A DNA stretch of 64,000 bases from JBCDBW01 sp039182965 (GTDB lineage Bacteria; Verrucomicrobiota; Verrucomicrobiia; Verrucomicrobiales; DEV007). Under the pieces are notes generated by a model. It was not told the origin of the DNA. It saw nothing but the letters and a program-made list of their open reading frames with translations, and made no database searches. A program made the position numbers and the translations under genes. The stretch spans positions 19,303-83,302 of the forward strand of contig JBCDBW010000003.1 of assembly GCA_039182965.1 (NCBI GenBank), given 5' to 3'. Below are positions 1 through 9,071 of this stretch, piece after piece. Numbering within the stretch: position 1 is the stretch's first letter; each line of letters begins with the position of its first letter.

Positions 1-1
1 A

Positions 2-742
2 CTCAAGAACGAAGGTAAAAAAGTCGAGCCCGGTTGGTTTGGTTCACTCCAGTCTTTCGGCGGGCGCCTGCGCTGGCATTGTCACTTCATGCAAAAGCTC
101 GAGGACCAACCATCGATCGAATTCGAAAACTTTGTCCGGGCATACGATGGCCTGCGCGAAAACGACTTCCAAGAAAATCACTTCGAAGCCTGGTGCCAAG
201 GCCAAACCGGATACCCAATGGTCGATGCCTGCATGCGTGCCCTTCACCAGACCGGCTGGATCAATTTCCGGATGCGCGCCATGATGGTTTCTTTCTCCTC
301 ATACCACCTATGGCTGCATTGGCGCCGGCCCGCCGTGTATCTCGCGGGACGCTTCCTCGACTTTGAACCCGGAATCCACTTCAGCCAATTCCAAATGCAG
401 TCGGGAATGACTGGAATCAATACGATCCGAATCTACTCCCCCATCAAACAGGTGGCCGACCAAGACCCCGATGGCGTCTTTATCCGGCGCTGGCTGCCGG
501 AACTAGCCGAGGTCCCCAAAGTCTACCTCGCAGAACCTCACAAAATGCCAAGGGCCGCTCAGGAAAAGGCTGGATGCCGCATTAGGCAGGACTATCCGGC
601 ACCTATCGTCGATCACAAGCTGGCCTACGGCGAAGCAAAACGCCGGATGTTCCGAGCAAAGGGGCAAGCGGAAGCGAAGTCAGAGGCCAAACGCGTCTAC
701 AAGAAACACGGTAGCCGAAGACGTCCTATCTCCAAGAGGTAA
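2..742 (+). CDS. Cryptochrome/photolyase C-terminal FAD-binding domain (5' end outside window)
   Basis: The reading frame is open from the window edge (frame starting at base 2), so the N-terminal antenna domain and start codon are missing. The visible part matches the helical FAD-binding domain of the cryptochrome/photolyase family: LRWHCHFMQKLED, GQTGYPMVDACMRAL, TGWINFRMRAMMVSF and YHLWLHWRRPA are hallmark stretches, the last ones lining the FAD pocket and DNA-facing surface. Members repair UV pyrimidine dimers with blue light or act as light sensors. The C-terminal tail after about residue 215 is rich in Lys/Arg. Whether it repairs CPD or 6-4 lesions or is a cryptochrome cannot be told from this part. 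Confidence 0.9.
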   Translation, partial: LKNEGKKVEPGWFGSLQSFGGRLRWHCHFMQKLEDQPSIEFENFVRAYDGLRENDFQENHFEAWCQGQTGYPMVDACMRALHQTGWINFRMRAMMVSFSSYHLWLHWRRPAVYLAGRFLDFEPGIHFSQFQMQSGMTGINTIRIYSPIKQVADQDPDGVFIRRWLPELAEVPKVYLAEPHKMPRAAQEKAGCRIRQDYPAPIVDHKLAYGEAKRRMFRAKGQAEAKSEAKRVYKKHGSRRRPISKR

Positions 743-768
743 GCGAGCCCTACACAGATAGCTCCGCA

Positions 769-1740
769 TTAAGACTCTCCGATAAGCAAACCCGCAGCCG
801 CCAATCCAGACAACGCCGCACCTTCAACACGGCCACCCGCAATCCCATCACCAGCTATTGCCAGGCCAAGCTCTCGATCCACAAACGCTTCGTCGCCGCC
901 AAATGAAGTCATGGGCTGACTGTATCCCCACCGGTGACCGTGCGCGGACAAAATCTGCGCCTTCAACAAAGGAGCCGCTGCGTCCAACAGTGGAGGAAGG
1001 CGATCAACATCAGGAGAATCCCAATGCTCCTCGGCAAACGCCGCCGTGCTGTGAATCGTCACCGATGGAACCGCCGGTGAAATGCCCTTCCGCTGGTTGT
1101 CCGCAAGCCATTGGATCGGCTCTCCCTCACTGATCTTTAGACTTCCACCGTGCGTCGTCAGGGCGCTGGGACCATCGAGAATTGCCAAAGCCGCAATACA
1201 CTTGTGAAACCGAATCGCTTCCAAACGAGCGCGCGCACCCGGCTCAATGACAACAACACCCGCATCAAGCAACTGCAACGATTGCGGCACCGGCGCGGTG
1301 AGCACCACGCAACGCGCACTCAGCGTCTCACCGCTATCGCAGTCAATCTCCCAGCCATCGTCTGTCCGACGCAAACTCCTCACCAACGTCTCCCGGAGAA
1401 CTCCCACCTCGAGCTCACCAGCCAAATGCTTGGCCACTGCCGTCATCGAAGGAGCCCCACGGTAATGGACCCCCGTGTCTCCGAATTCATACCAAGGCAC
1501 AACCAAACCCAATGAAATCCACTCGTCCACAAACGCGCGAAACCGGGAGTCCCGAACCGTAAAAAACTGCGCTCCATGATCAAACACCGCCCCATCCCGA
1601 CGTCGCGTCGCCATCCGCCCGCCAACACCGCGGCCCTTTTCAACAACACACACCCGTTGCCCCGCCGCTCGCAACTTAGTCGCTGCCATCAGCCCAGAGA
1701 TGCCTGCTCCGACAACGATGCTATCTAAGGTTGAATCCAT
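769..1740 (-). CDS. FAD-dependent oxidoreductase, renalase-like
   Basis: A 323-residue protein with an N-terminal dinucleotide-binding Rossmann motif (GAGISGLMAA, residues about 13-22), an acidic residue after beta-2 (VVEKG) and the GGRMATRR motif typical of renalase/amine-oxidase-like flavoproteins. DHGAQFF follows, also usual in this family. The C-terminal FAD motif is seen as LAIAGDGIAGGRVEGA. Known relatives oxidise alpha-dihydro-NAD(P) isomers or amines; the substrate here cannot be read from sequence. The gene converges on the photolyase gene with a 26-base gap. Length is normal for bacterial renalase-like proteins. Confidence 0.85.
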   Translation of the reverse strand: MDSTLDSIVVGAGISGLMAATKLRAAGQRVCVVEKGRGVGGRMATRRRDGAVFDHGAQFFTVRDSRFRAFVDEWISLGLVVPWYEFGDTGVHYRGAPSMTAVAKHLAGELEVGVLRETLVRSLRRTDDGWEIDCDSGETLSARCVVLTAPVPQSLQLLDAGVVVIEPGARARLEAIRFHKCIAALAILDGPSALTTHGGSLKISEGEPIQWLADNQRKGISPAVPSVTIHSTAAFAEEHWDSPDVDRLPPLLDAAAPLLKAQILSAHGHRWGYSQPMTSFGGDEAFVDRELGLAIAGDGIAGGRVEGAALSGLAAAGLLIGES

Positions 1741-1887
1741 GCCTCACAATACGTCTCCTACACGACCACAGTCTCCAGCCCGTCAAATCGTCACGCTTCC
1801 CAACGACCAGCCTGCCACACCGCACTCCCACATCCCCCCCTCTCTCCAGTCACGCCAAAACCACGACCTGACTCGCCGCCCCCCAGT

Positions 1888-2769
1888 TCACCAAACGCGG
1901 CGACGACGCCACCAAACCCCCCCAAAAAACGCTGCCAGCACAAACACTGTTCCGGTAGGTTCCGGAATCTGACCAATCGAAAAGTTGTCGATATAGGCAG
2001 TGCCCGTCAACGCCTGAGAGGTCGGATCACCCGCCCCGGCAAGGGCAGCGATATCAGCGTCCGTTAGCGAAGTGAACGATGCTCCGTCGACGAACCCAAT
2101 ATTTTCGACCAGAGGATTGCCATCGAAAAAGACGCTGTAAACAGCAGACCCAAAGTCGAACAAAATCCGATAACGATGCCATTGGTCATAGCTAAAGGAT
2201 GTTCCGGTCTCCACCAGAAATCCGGTTCCGGTCGCCTGATATAGAATGTCCTGAGTTGCCACGTCGATCAAAAGCGAACCCAGTAAAGCAATGGAGCCGC
2301 TGTCATCATACCCTTCCACACCAATCGCCGGCCCAAACCCACTTGGAATGTTCTGTGTTGGAACATACATGTCCCACTCCACATACACGAAAGGTGTGCC
2401 GGCACCGGGAACACCCGTCAAAGGAAAAACCGCCCAGCGATCATCTGAGTTCGCCGCCCGATCAACCCGCAAGGCTTGGCTGCCGCCACCAGGAGCGAAA
2501 ATCGAATTCTGCACCACCGCCGTCCCCGAGCCCCCACCGAAAGTAAGCCAGTTTTGCGTGCTCGCTCCATTGTTCAATTCAGCCGGCTGACCCACAATCG
2601 TCCCGAGGGTATTGAGCGGGGATTCAAATCCTTCCGTATCAAGCACTGTATTGGCGCCCAAAGCCTTGGGTGCCGAGACGGTCACAAAGAGTATCACCAA
2701 ACCGACTAACCCCACAGAAATACCAGCAGTCGTCAAACGAATCCTCCGTTTGCAAAGTCGCTTTTGCAT
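1888..2769 (-). CDS. PEP-CTERM exported protein of unknown role
   Basis: A 293-residue secreted protein: a basic N terminus and hydrophobic segment (about residues 13-38) act as signal peptide, and the C terminus has the PEP-CTERM sorting signal, IPEPT followed by a hydrophobic helix and WWRRRRVW. Such signals are recognised by exosortase (EpsH), which cuts and anchors proteins at the envelope, often together with exopolysaccharide genes. The body looks like a beta-sandwich (concanavalin-like) domain with Gly/Ser-rich repeats and a YIDNFSIG ending, common in this class. No exosortase gene is visible in the window, so the sorter must be encoded elsewhere. Confidence 0.85.
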   Translation of the reverse strand: MQKRLCKRRIRLTTAGISVGLVGLVILFVTVSAPKALGANTVLDTEGFESPLNTLGTIVGQPAELNNGASTQNWLTFGGGSGTAVVQNSIFAPGGGSQALRVDRAANSDDRWAVFPLTGVPGAGTPFVYVEWDMYVPTQNIPSGFGPAIGVEGYDDSGSIALLGSLLIDVATQDILYQATGTGFLVETGTSFSYDQWHRYRILFDFGSAVYSVFFDGNPLVENIGFVDGASFTSLTDADIAALAGAGDPTSQALTGTAYIDNFSIGQIPEPTGTVFVLAAFFGGVWWRRRRVW

Positions 2770-2969
2770 GCCACTGTCCTAACGGATTCCCTCTCAAATG
2801 TCAATCGCAAAGCCCTCCGAGGACTGATCAACCGTCAAAAAAACCTAAGGCCATCACTACTAGGAAGTCTCGGCCTCGAAAATCACAACAAGTCGCCGGG
2901 ACAGGCTCGCGGCCTATCTTTCTTGGGAGTTCACCTTGATCCTCACTCCATCATACCCCAACCTCCGGC

Positions 2970-3551
2970 ATGGATGAGTTTGTTCCTGTAACCGGTCGCC
3001 TCGGTCAATTGCTCGTCGATCAAACCGAAGGACTTCCCCACCTCGAATTTTCTATTGAGGTAGAGTTCGCCGAAGGAGAGTTCGATGACGAAACGGGCTC
3101 GCCCTTTCTGCGCATCAGCCACCTGCGCCCAGCCCATTGCAACAGCTGGAAATCCATCAGCCGCCAAGCTTGGAAAGAATCATCAGAGAATACACCTTCG
3201 CAGCTGGACGCCGTAGTCCTCTTGTTCGGCATGCCGAACCCCGCCGAAATCCAAACACTCCAACTGGGTGAAATCCTCGGTACCGGAACGGTGCCAACAG
3301 ACCTGCAACTAGTCGCTGATTTCGAATCAGAGGCCTACCGCGATTCCCTTGATGCTGTCCCCATTACCCTCGAAGCGTTTCCTCTCTCCTTGGAACCACT
3401 CCGCGTTTCGACGCGAATGGAAAAGCAATTTCGCGGCGATGACGCTGCCACCCGGGAAGCAGTCGCTTCCGTCGTCGATCTCGCTGAATATGGTCCGCTT
3501 GAAAAGATCCCAGGTGGCTATGGCTTTCCGCCAATCCTGCCATCCGCCTAA
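2970..3551 (+). CDS. Hypothetical acidic cytoplasmic protein
   Basis: A 193-residue open frame with coding-like amino acid use (many Glu/Asp/Leu, no membrane segment, no signal peptide). I do not recognise the family. It is acidic in the first 60 residues and has a conserved-looking middle (VVLLFGMPNPAEIQTLQLGE). The ATG at 2970 is the first in frame; no strong Shine-Dalgarno sequence is seen. It lies between two divergently placed exported proteins and 77 bases before the next small membrane protein on the same strand, so the two could be co-transcribed. The antisense frames here are shorter and have poor composition. Confidence 0.65.
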   Translation: MDEFVPVTGRLGQLLVDQTEGLPHLEFSIEVEFAEGEFDDETGSPFLRISHLRPAHCNSWKSISRQAWKESSENTPSQLDAVVLLFGMPNPAEIQTLQLGEILGTGTVPTDLQLVADFESEAYRDSLDAVPITLEAFPLSLEPLRVSTRMEKQFRGDDAATREAVASVVDLAEYGPLEKIPGGYGFPPILPSA

Positions 3552-3628
3552 GACGCCACCCGATTCCCACATTTTCTCGTGCCCTTCATCCCGTTCCATG
3601 CGTTACTAACAAACGAAAGAAGTCTGAT

Positions 3629-3991
3629 ATGAAATCACTCACTTTTCTCACCTCCGCTCTCCTCATTCTTACAGGTCTCGTCGGATACTTCGGCTACGAG
3701 TTGATCGGTGCTACGAAGAAATCCTTCACCTCTCTGATTCCGTCGTTTATCGGAATCCTCATGCTCGTCGGTGCCCTCATCGCCAATAAAAAACACGCCC
3801 TGGGCATGCACATCTCCGTGACCTTCGCCTTGCTCGGTGCGCTCGCCGGCCTCGGTCGCCTTTTTTCAGGAGGTCCGCCGGACTTCTCTGCCGCATCTAC
3901 CAAGTTGATCTCGGTGATGACAGTGATCTGCGTGATCTACACCATCCTCGCGGTCCGCTCCTTCATCGCCGCCCGCCGCGCCCGATCCTGA
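3629..3991 (+). CDS. Small integral membrane protein (four predicted helices)
   Basis: A 120-residue protein with four hydrophobic segments (about residues 3-24, 35-50, 58-80 and 90-112) joined by short loops, with a glycine-rich second and third helix and a positively charged C terminus (IAARRARS). The layout recalls small TMEM14-like or DUF-type membrane proteins, but I cannot assign a family. A purine-rich stretch (aaacgaaagaag) sits about 8 bases before the ATG and supports this start. No function can be inferred beyond residence in the inner membrane. Confidence 0.7.
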   Translation: MKSLTFLTSALLILTGLVGYFGYELIGATKKSFTSLIPSFIGILMLVGALIANKKHALGMHISVTFALLGALAGLGRLFSGGPPDFSAASTKLISVMTVICVIYTILAVRSFIAARRARS

Positions 3992-4023
3992 CAGACTGTT
4001 TCCTTGCCTTCGCAATCGTACGC

Positions 4024-5610
4024 TCACAGCGCTTCGACGATCAGTATCGAAGGTTGCCCGCGCCATGGCGACTCCAGACGTAACCACTTCACCATCGTTC
4101 GTGCCTCAGCCGGCGTATACTCACCCGTCAACGGGTCATACCATCGAACGCTCATCTCCTCGCCATAATAATCCTTGATGCTCGTCGTCACGCGCATGTT
4201 CCCTGCTGGTAGATACATGAGAATCGTCCCTTCGTCGTCAGTCAATGAGAAACCGGTCGTTGCCAGACGGCGGCCTGGTTTTAAGGTGCTGAAGTCGTAT
4301 TCCTTAAACAATCTGGCCATGTGCGCATAAAGGTCATACCGCGGCCGATCCTCCGCCGGTAACTCCTTCTGGTCCCAAATCACAACATTCCATGAGGTGT
4401 CCTGCCAGTAATGCGTGGAGTAAGCACCCGCAAAGACACACTGATAGTTGCGGTCCAAACAAACGACAGGGTCTTCATAAGAACCCCCGAAAACGTGATA
4501 AGGCCCCTCCTCATATCCACCATGTTCGATGTTAAAGATGGGCTTGTTCGGAAAACGCTCAACGGTCTCCAACATGCGCTGATAAAGACCATTGACCCAC
4601 GTCTGGTACGAAATGAAGTCAACCGTCTCCGGATACTTCGCACAGTAAGAAAAAGAATGCACCGTCACCAATCGCTCATGCCCGTCCAGTTCCCGCAAAT
4701 CATCGATCCGCCGCACAATATATTCCATGTCGTTGTGCCCGTATCCCGTCGCTTCCTTGGAAATATCCCAAACGATATTTGGATAAGCCTGATACCTCGC
4801 CACGACATAGTCAAAATAACGCCGATCCGCAGGGCTATCCGCTGGTGGCCAGTTCACATTCTTATTCCAAACGTAAATCATGACATGCGCCGTCAGATCG
4901 AGCTCGTTCATCAAACCAACAACCCGATCGAAATGATCGAAAAATGCCAGATTCAAGGTGTCATAGTCCGGCTCTTCATGAGTCCCGCCATAAGGCCATT
5001 TCGAAGGTGCCGAAAAATCATATCGCTCAGGTAGATCCGGATCCTTCTCCCAGTTCACATCGTGAGCATAGACATTCATGACGACTTGATTGAATCCGTT
5101 GGCCTTGATGTCGCGCAATAAGACTTCCGTACGGCCGAGATCACCCGTCTCAAGATCGATCGCAAAGAGCCAATCCGCCTCAAACGCAATCACAAAACAG
5201 GGTTCCCCATTGGCATAAGAAAAATGCTGCGGCCGATCCTCGGGTATCATGAGTGGCCCCAAAGTCGACGGCGAAGCTGCAGCAACTTCGACCTTCCAAA
5301 CCTGTTCCACATCAGGCGCACTCACCGTCCACGTCCCCGCGTCCGGAAAACTCATGCGAAACGTATATCGATCATCTCCTGCATAATAGGCCGGCAGACT
5401 GAACCTGCGCTCTCCAGGACCCGATATATCCGCGCGGGGAAGACGATCAAAAGGATTCGCGCCGGTCGGCGCCAATTCGATGGTGAACTCAACCACTTCC
5501 CACTGGTCCGCAGAACGATCCGCCGCCCACCCTCCGCCACGACACAACGTGAAAACACAAACCGACAAGAAACAGAGGAAGACGACTCGGCATGAATAGT
5601 AAGACATCAC
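4024..5610 (-). CDS. Exported DUF5060/DUF4038 glycoside-hydrolase-like protein
   Basis: A 528-residue protein with a signal peptide (hydrophobic residues about 8-24, cleavage near GWAADRS). Residues about 35-110 form an Ig-like DUF5060 domain (ending FPDAGTWTVSA), then a TIM-barrel DUF4038 (apiosidase-like) domain from about 130 to 430, then a small beta-domain resembling the putative collagen-binding domain (MVKWLRLESP). Candidate catalytic glutamates, by analogy with clan GH-A, lie in WDISKEATG and FNIEHGGYE. The family acts on side-chain sugars of plant or algal polysaccharides. The gene stands alone on the minus strand. Exact substrate unknown. Confidence 0.85.
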   Translation of the reverse strand: MMSYYSCRVVFLCFLSVCVFTLCRGGGWAADRSADQWEVVEFTIELAPTGANPFDRLPRADISGPGERRFSLPAYYAGDDRYTFRMSFPDAGTWTVSAPDVEQVWKVEVAAASPSTLGPLMIPEDRPQHFSYANGEPCFVIAFEADWLFAIDLETGDLGRTEVLLRDIKANGFNQVVMNVYAHDVNWEKDPDLPERYDFSAPSKWPYGGTHEEPDYDTLNLAFFDHFDRVVGLMNELDLTAHVMIYVWNKNVNWPPADSPADRRYFDYVVARYQAYPNIVWDISKEATGYGHNDMEYIVRRIDDLRELDGHERLVTVHSFSYCAKYPETVDFISYQTWVNGLYQRMLETVERFPNKPIFNIEHGGYEEGPYHVFGGSYEDPVVCLDRNYQCVFAGAYSTHYWQDTSWNVVIWDQKELPAEDRPRYDLYAHMARLFKEYDFSTLKPGRRLATTGFSLTDDEGTILMYLPAGNMRVTTSIKDYYGEEMSVRWYDPLTGEYTPAEARTMVKWLRLESPWRGQPSILIVEAL

Positions 5611-5668
5611 TCAGTGTCAGGCGACAAACCTCCGCCTGTCCATGAGAATATCGGAAAGCATACGCCAC

Positions 5669-7240
5669 CTAATCGTCGCTCCCTGCCATCGCCATCTTAC
5701 GCATCGCCGCCCGGTCCATCTTCCCTGTCGAATTGCAAGGCATCTCATCCAAAAAAACAATCTGTTCCGGCGCCTTGTATGCCGCAATGTGGTGCCGCGC
5801 ATAATCCATCAGCTCAGCCTCATCCGGCGCAGGAACGGTTCGGTGGTCCTCATGATGCAATTCCACATAGGCACGAACCGTCTCGCCGTAAGTCGCGTCG
5901 GGCACACCGACGACGCAACAACTCATCACCGCCGGATGACTGTCCATCACTTCTTCCACCTCTTGCGGTGATATGTTAGACCCTCCTCTAACAATAATGA
6001 GCTTCTTGCGCCCCTCAAACCAATAATACCCATCTTCGTCCCGTTGCGCCAAATCACCCGTTCGCAGCCAGCCATCCACCAAGGCCTCCGCCGTCGCATC
6101 AGAATGCCGCCAGTATTCCAGCATTACCGCCGGCGATTTCACCCATACTTCCCCAATCTTACCCGATCCGGCGATCACCTCATGGGGCGTGTCTCCGCTC
6201 GAAAGCCGAATCTCGACTCCCGGCAACGAAGGACCAATCGAACCGACCTTCTTCAATCCATAGGCCGGATTCACCGTCGCAGGCCCACACTCCGACATCC
6301 CATAACCCTCGGTGATCTCAATTCCAGTCAACTCGCTGAACTCCTTCTGAAGGACTTCCGTCACCCGATCCCCGCCCGCCGCACACAACCTCAAAGAGCT
6401 CCAGTCCATTTCCTTCACCTCAGGCTCCTCAAGCATGAGTATCACGTCCGTCGGCAATAAGCACAAATCCGAACACGCATGCTTTTTCAACACCCGAATC
6501 AGTTCTCCCGGCTCCTTCTTCGGAATCAGCACACACGGCTTTCCGCCAATCAAGTTTCGTATCAACTGCCATCCCAATCCCCCGATGTAACAGACCGACA
6601 GGTATAGAGGCGTCGTCGTCAACTTCTCGACCCCATACGCAACGGCGTTCAAACGTCCCACATGATATAAAGTTTCGTGGGTGTGGATTACCCCCTTCGG
6701 CCGCGCTGTAGAACCAGAGGTGTGCAACATCACCGCTCCTCGCGTCGCAAGGTCTTCCGGCCATTCCAGCGCCTCATCCATCCCGGCGGCGACAAAGTCT
6801 CCATAGTCCATCCAAGGCTCAATGCCCTCCGCCTTCCCATCCACCACAATCGTATGCTCATGTAACTCGTCCCGGCGACACAAAGGCGTTACCATCGGGA
6901 AAAAATTTGAACCCACAATAAATGCCGACACCCCGGCCGCCTCCAAAACAAATGCCACCTCCGCACGCTGATAGCGTGTATTCACAGGAACCGCGATCAC
7001 CCCTAGGCGAAAACACGCAAAGTAGGCATAAATTAGCTCAGGCCGATTAATCAACATCACCGCCACCCGGTCCCCTGCGCTTACCCCCGATTGTTGCAAG
7101 GCCCTCGCCAACCGCTCCGACTCATCCTTCAACTGGGAAAACGAAATGACCTCATCCTCATAATACAAATACGGTGCCTCTCCCTGCGCTGCCACCTGCT
7201 CCTCCAATAATCCAAATATCCCGTGTTGCATACTCACCAT
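5669..7240 (-). CDS. Acyl-CoA synthetase (AMP-forming), class I adenylate-forming enzyme
   Basis: A 523-residue ANL-superfamily ligase. The P-loop reads HTSGSTARPKGVIHTHE, motif A5 is EGYGMSECGPATVNP, the hinge region is WLRTGDLAQRDEDGYYWFEG with RKKLIIVRGGSNISPQEVE, and the catalytic lysine motif is NSTGKMDR near the C terminus. The enzyme activates a carboxylic acid as acyl-AMP and transfers it to CoA; chain length cannot be read from sequence, though the architecture is that of medium/long-chain or aryl-CoA ligases. The start ATG at 7240 is followed by a second in-frame ATG three codons later. It is divergent, with a 69-base gap, from an HDAC-like deacetylase gene. Confidence 0.93.
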   Translation of the reverse strand: MVSMQHGIFGLLEEQVAAQGEAPYLYYEDEVISFSQLKDESERLARALQQSGVSAGDRVAVMLINRPELIYAYFACFRLGVIAVPVNTRYQRAEVAFVLEAAGVSAFIVGSNFFPMVTPLCRRDELHEHTIVVDGKAEGIEPWMDYGDFVAAGMDEALEWPEDLATRGAVMLHTSGSTARPKGVIHTHETLYHVGRLNAVAYGVEKLTTTPLYLSVCYIGGLGWQLIRNLIGGKPCVLIPKKEPGELIRVLKKHACSDLCLLPTDVILMLEEPEVKEMDWSSLRLCAAGGDRVTEVLQKEFSELTGIEITEGYGMSECGPATVNPAYGLKKVGSIGPSLPGVEIRLSSGDTPHEVIAGSGKIGEVWVKSPAVMLEYWRHSDATAEALVDGWLRTGDLAQRDEDGYYWFEGRKKLIIVRGGSNISPQEVEEVMDSHPAVMSCCVVGVPDATYGETVRAYVELHHEDHRTVPAPDEAELMDYARHHIAAYKAPEQIVFLDEMPCNSTGKMDRAAMRKMAMAGSDD

Positions 7241-7309
7241 GCCGTCTCATCTCTGAACAAGAATCAAGCCATTTTCCGCAAAGAGAGGCTTCTCGCTCTC
7301 CCCACTTGA

Positions 7310-8266
7310 ATGCCCGGTGATCCCGGTCACCTTTTCGACGTGCGTTGCTTCTACGACCCGGAATACTTTTTACCTCTTCCTCAGGGACACCCCTTCCCCA
7401 TGGAAAAATTCCCGGAAGCGCACGCCCTCGTCCAAAATTCGGTCGATGTCTCCTCTCCCACTCAACTCCAAAGACACGTGATCGAACGCGTCCACGATAC
7501 CGCGTATCTCGACGCCGTCAGTCACGATGACACTCGCGGACATCCCCACGGCCTCATCAAATACGATCGCAATCGCCTCGGTCTACCCGCCAATCCTCGC
7601 CTCTTGGAACGTTCCATGCTTGAAACCGCAGGCACCGTCGCCGCCACCGCGGCAGCTCTCGTGGACGGCATCGCTGCCAATCTCGCAGGCGGCACCCATC
7701 ACGCTTTCCCAGACCAAGGCCTCGGATTCTGCGTGCTCAACGACGTCGCCATCGCGATTGAAAACCTGCGTGCTTCCGGCCAAGAACAAAACCAAATCCT
7801 CATCGTTGATACAGACGCTCATCAAGGCAACGCCAACCACTCCTACTTTCAAATGGACCCTGGCGTTTTCACCTATTCGATTCACGTAGGTAAAAACTAT
7901 CCCGCTCACAAACAACCCGGCGACTGCGACGTCCCACTCCCACGCTGGGTTGAAAGCAACCATTACCTGGCGGCCCTTAAACGATCGCTCCCACCGGTCT
8001 TTGACCAAACCGAACCCGATCTCGTCTTCTGGATCAGCGGTGCGGATGCACACATTGACGATCGCTTTGGCCAAATGCGGCTCACCGAAACAACCATCGC
8101 CGAACGTGACGAGTTCGTCCTCGACCTCTGTGCCGAATTCGCCTCCCCCACCGTCATCATCTACGGCGGCGGTTACAATCGGACACCCGGTATGACCGGC
8201 AAGCTCCACGCCCAAAGCATTCTCACAGCAGCCGCCAAAGAAACCGCCTTCACAACACCCTCCTGA
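7310..8266 (+). CDS. Class IV histone-deacetylase-like amidohydrolase
   Basis: A 318-residue arginase/deacetylase-fold enzyme. The catalytic His pair is GGTHHAF (130-131), the zinc ligands fit Asp169 and His171 in DTDAHQGN and Asp246 in SGADAHIDDRFG. DAHQGN, with Gln after the ligand His instead of the second His of class I/II enzymes, is the class IV (HDAC11-like) form. Relatives remove acetyl or long-chain acyl groups from lysines or polyamines. The near-divergent acyl-CoA synthetase gene suggests control of enzyme acylation, as with acuC and acsA of Bacillus (inference). It is 30 bases before a CPBP protease gene, so they may be one operon. Confidence 0.9.
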   Translation: MPGDPGHLFDVRCFYDPEYFLPLPQGHPFPMEKFPEAHALVQNSVDVSSPTQLQRHVIERVHDTAYLDAVSHDDTRGHPHGLIKYDRNRLGLPANPRLLERSMLETAGTVAATAAALVDGIAANLAGGTHHAFPDQGLGFCVLNDVAIAIENLRASGQEQNQILIVDTDAHQGNANHSYFQMDPGVFTYSIHVGKNYPAHKQPGDCDVPLPRWVESNHYLAALKRSLPPVFDQTEPDLVFWISGADAHIDDRFGQMRLTETTIAERDEFVLDLCAEFASPTVIIYGGGYNRTPGMTGKLHAQSILTAAAKETAFTTPS

Positions 8267-8296
8267 CAACCCACGAGAAGGTCTCCATCGGCAATT

Positions 8297-8962
8297 ATGC
8301 TAAACTCCCAGATGCCACGCGGCCACAGACTTCGCTCATTGGAATTGCTCGGGTTGTTCCTCGGCCTTCCCGTGGTCTTGTTCTTCATGCGACACGACTT
8401 CCGCGCCTGGCTGATGGTTACCATCCTCGTGTTCGCCACCATCTGCACAATTGTGCTGCTTCTCGATAAAACCTTCGACCGGAAGCGCCTCTGGAACCGC
8501 GCAGGCCTCAAAACAGAAATCGGTCGCATCCTCATTTTCCTGCTTGTGCTAACCACGATCCCTGTCGCTTACCTCGCATTCACCGAACCCGAACGCTTGT
8601 TCGCGTTCCCCCGTCGCGCCATCGTCACTTGGATATTCGTGATGGTGCTCTACCCCATCCTCTCAGCCTACCCCCAGGAAATTATCTTTCGTGCCTTCTT
8701 CTTCCATCGATATCGTTCCCTCTTTGAAAAGGAGAGCACGATGATCACCGCCAGTGCCGTGGCATTTGGCCTAGCCCACCTGTTCCTCGCCAACTGGATC
8801 GCTCCAGTTTTTGCCACCTTTGGCGGCCTCTTATTCAGCTGGACCTACGCCCGCAGTCATTCCACCCTCGCCGCCGGCGTCGAACACGCCCTCTGGGGGA
8901 ACGTTCTCTTCACCACCGGACTCGGCTGGTATTTCTACGCTGGCTCCATCGGAGCGACGTGA
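8297..8962 (+). CDS. CPBP family intramembrane glutamic endopeptidase
   Basis: A 221-residue membrane protein with about six hydrophobic segments. The family motifs are present: YPQEIIFRAFFF (motif 1, Glu and Arg; the usual EExxxR is here QExxxR), FGLAHLFLANW (motif 2, His) and WTYARSHSTLAAGVEHALWGN (motifs 3 and 4). CPBP (Abi/CAAX-type) proteases cut peptides inside the membrane, in bacteria often for bacteriocin immunity or maturation. The first Glu of the canonical EE pair is Gln, but the catalytic second Glu remains. The gene follows the deacetylase gene by 30 bases. Confidence 0.88.
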   Translation: MLNSQMPRGHRLRSLELLGLFLGLPVVLFFMRHDFRAWLMVTILVFATICTIVLLLDKTFDRKRLWNRAGLKTEIGRILIFLLVLTTIPVAYLAFTEPERLFAFPRRAIVTWIFVMVLYPILSAYPQEIIFRAFFFHRYRSLFEKESTMITASAVAFGLAHLFLANWIAPVFATFGGLLFSWTYARSHSTLAAGVEHALWGNVLFTTGLGWYFYAGSIGAT

Positions 8963-9071
8963 TTCAGTCTCCCGAATCCCACAACGCCAGCAGACCGGAT
9001 CCTACCTGAATTCACCTCTTGGCACAGGATTCGCTCCCTTTCACAATGAAGAAAAAGAAACTGCGGATGTT

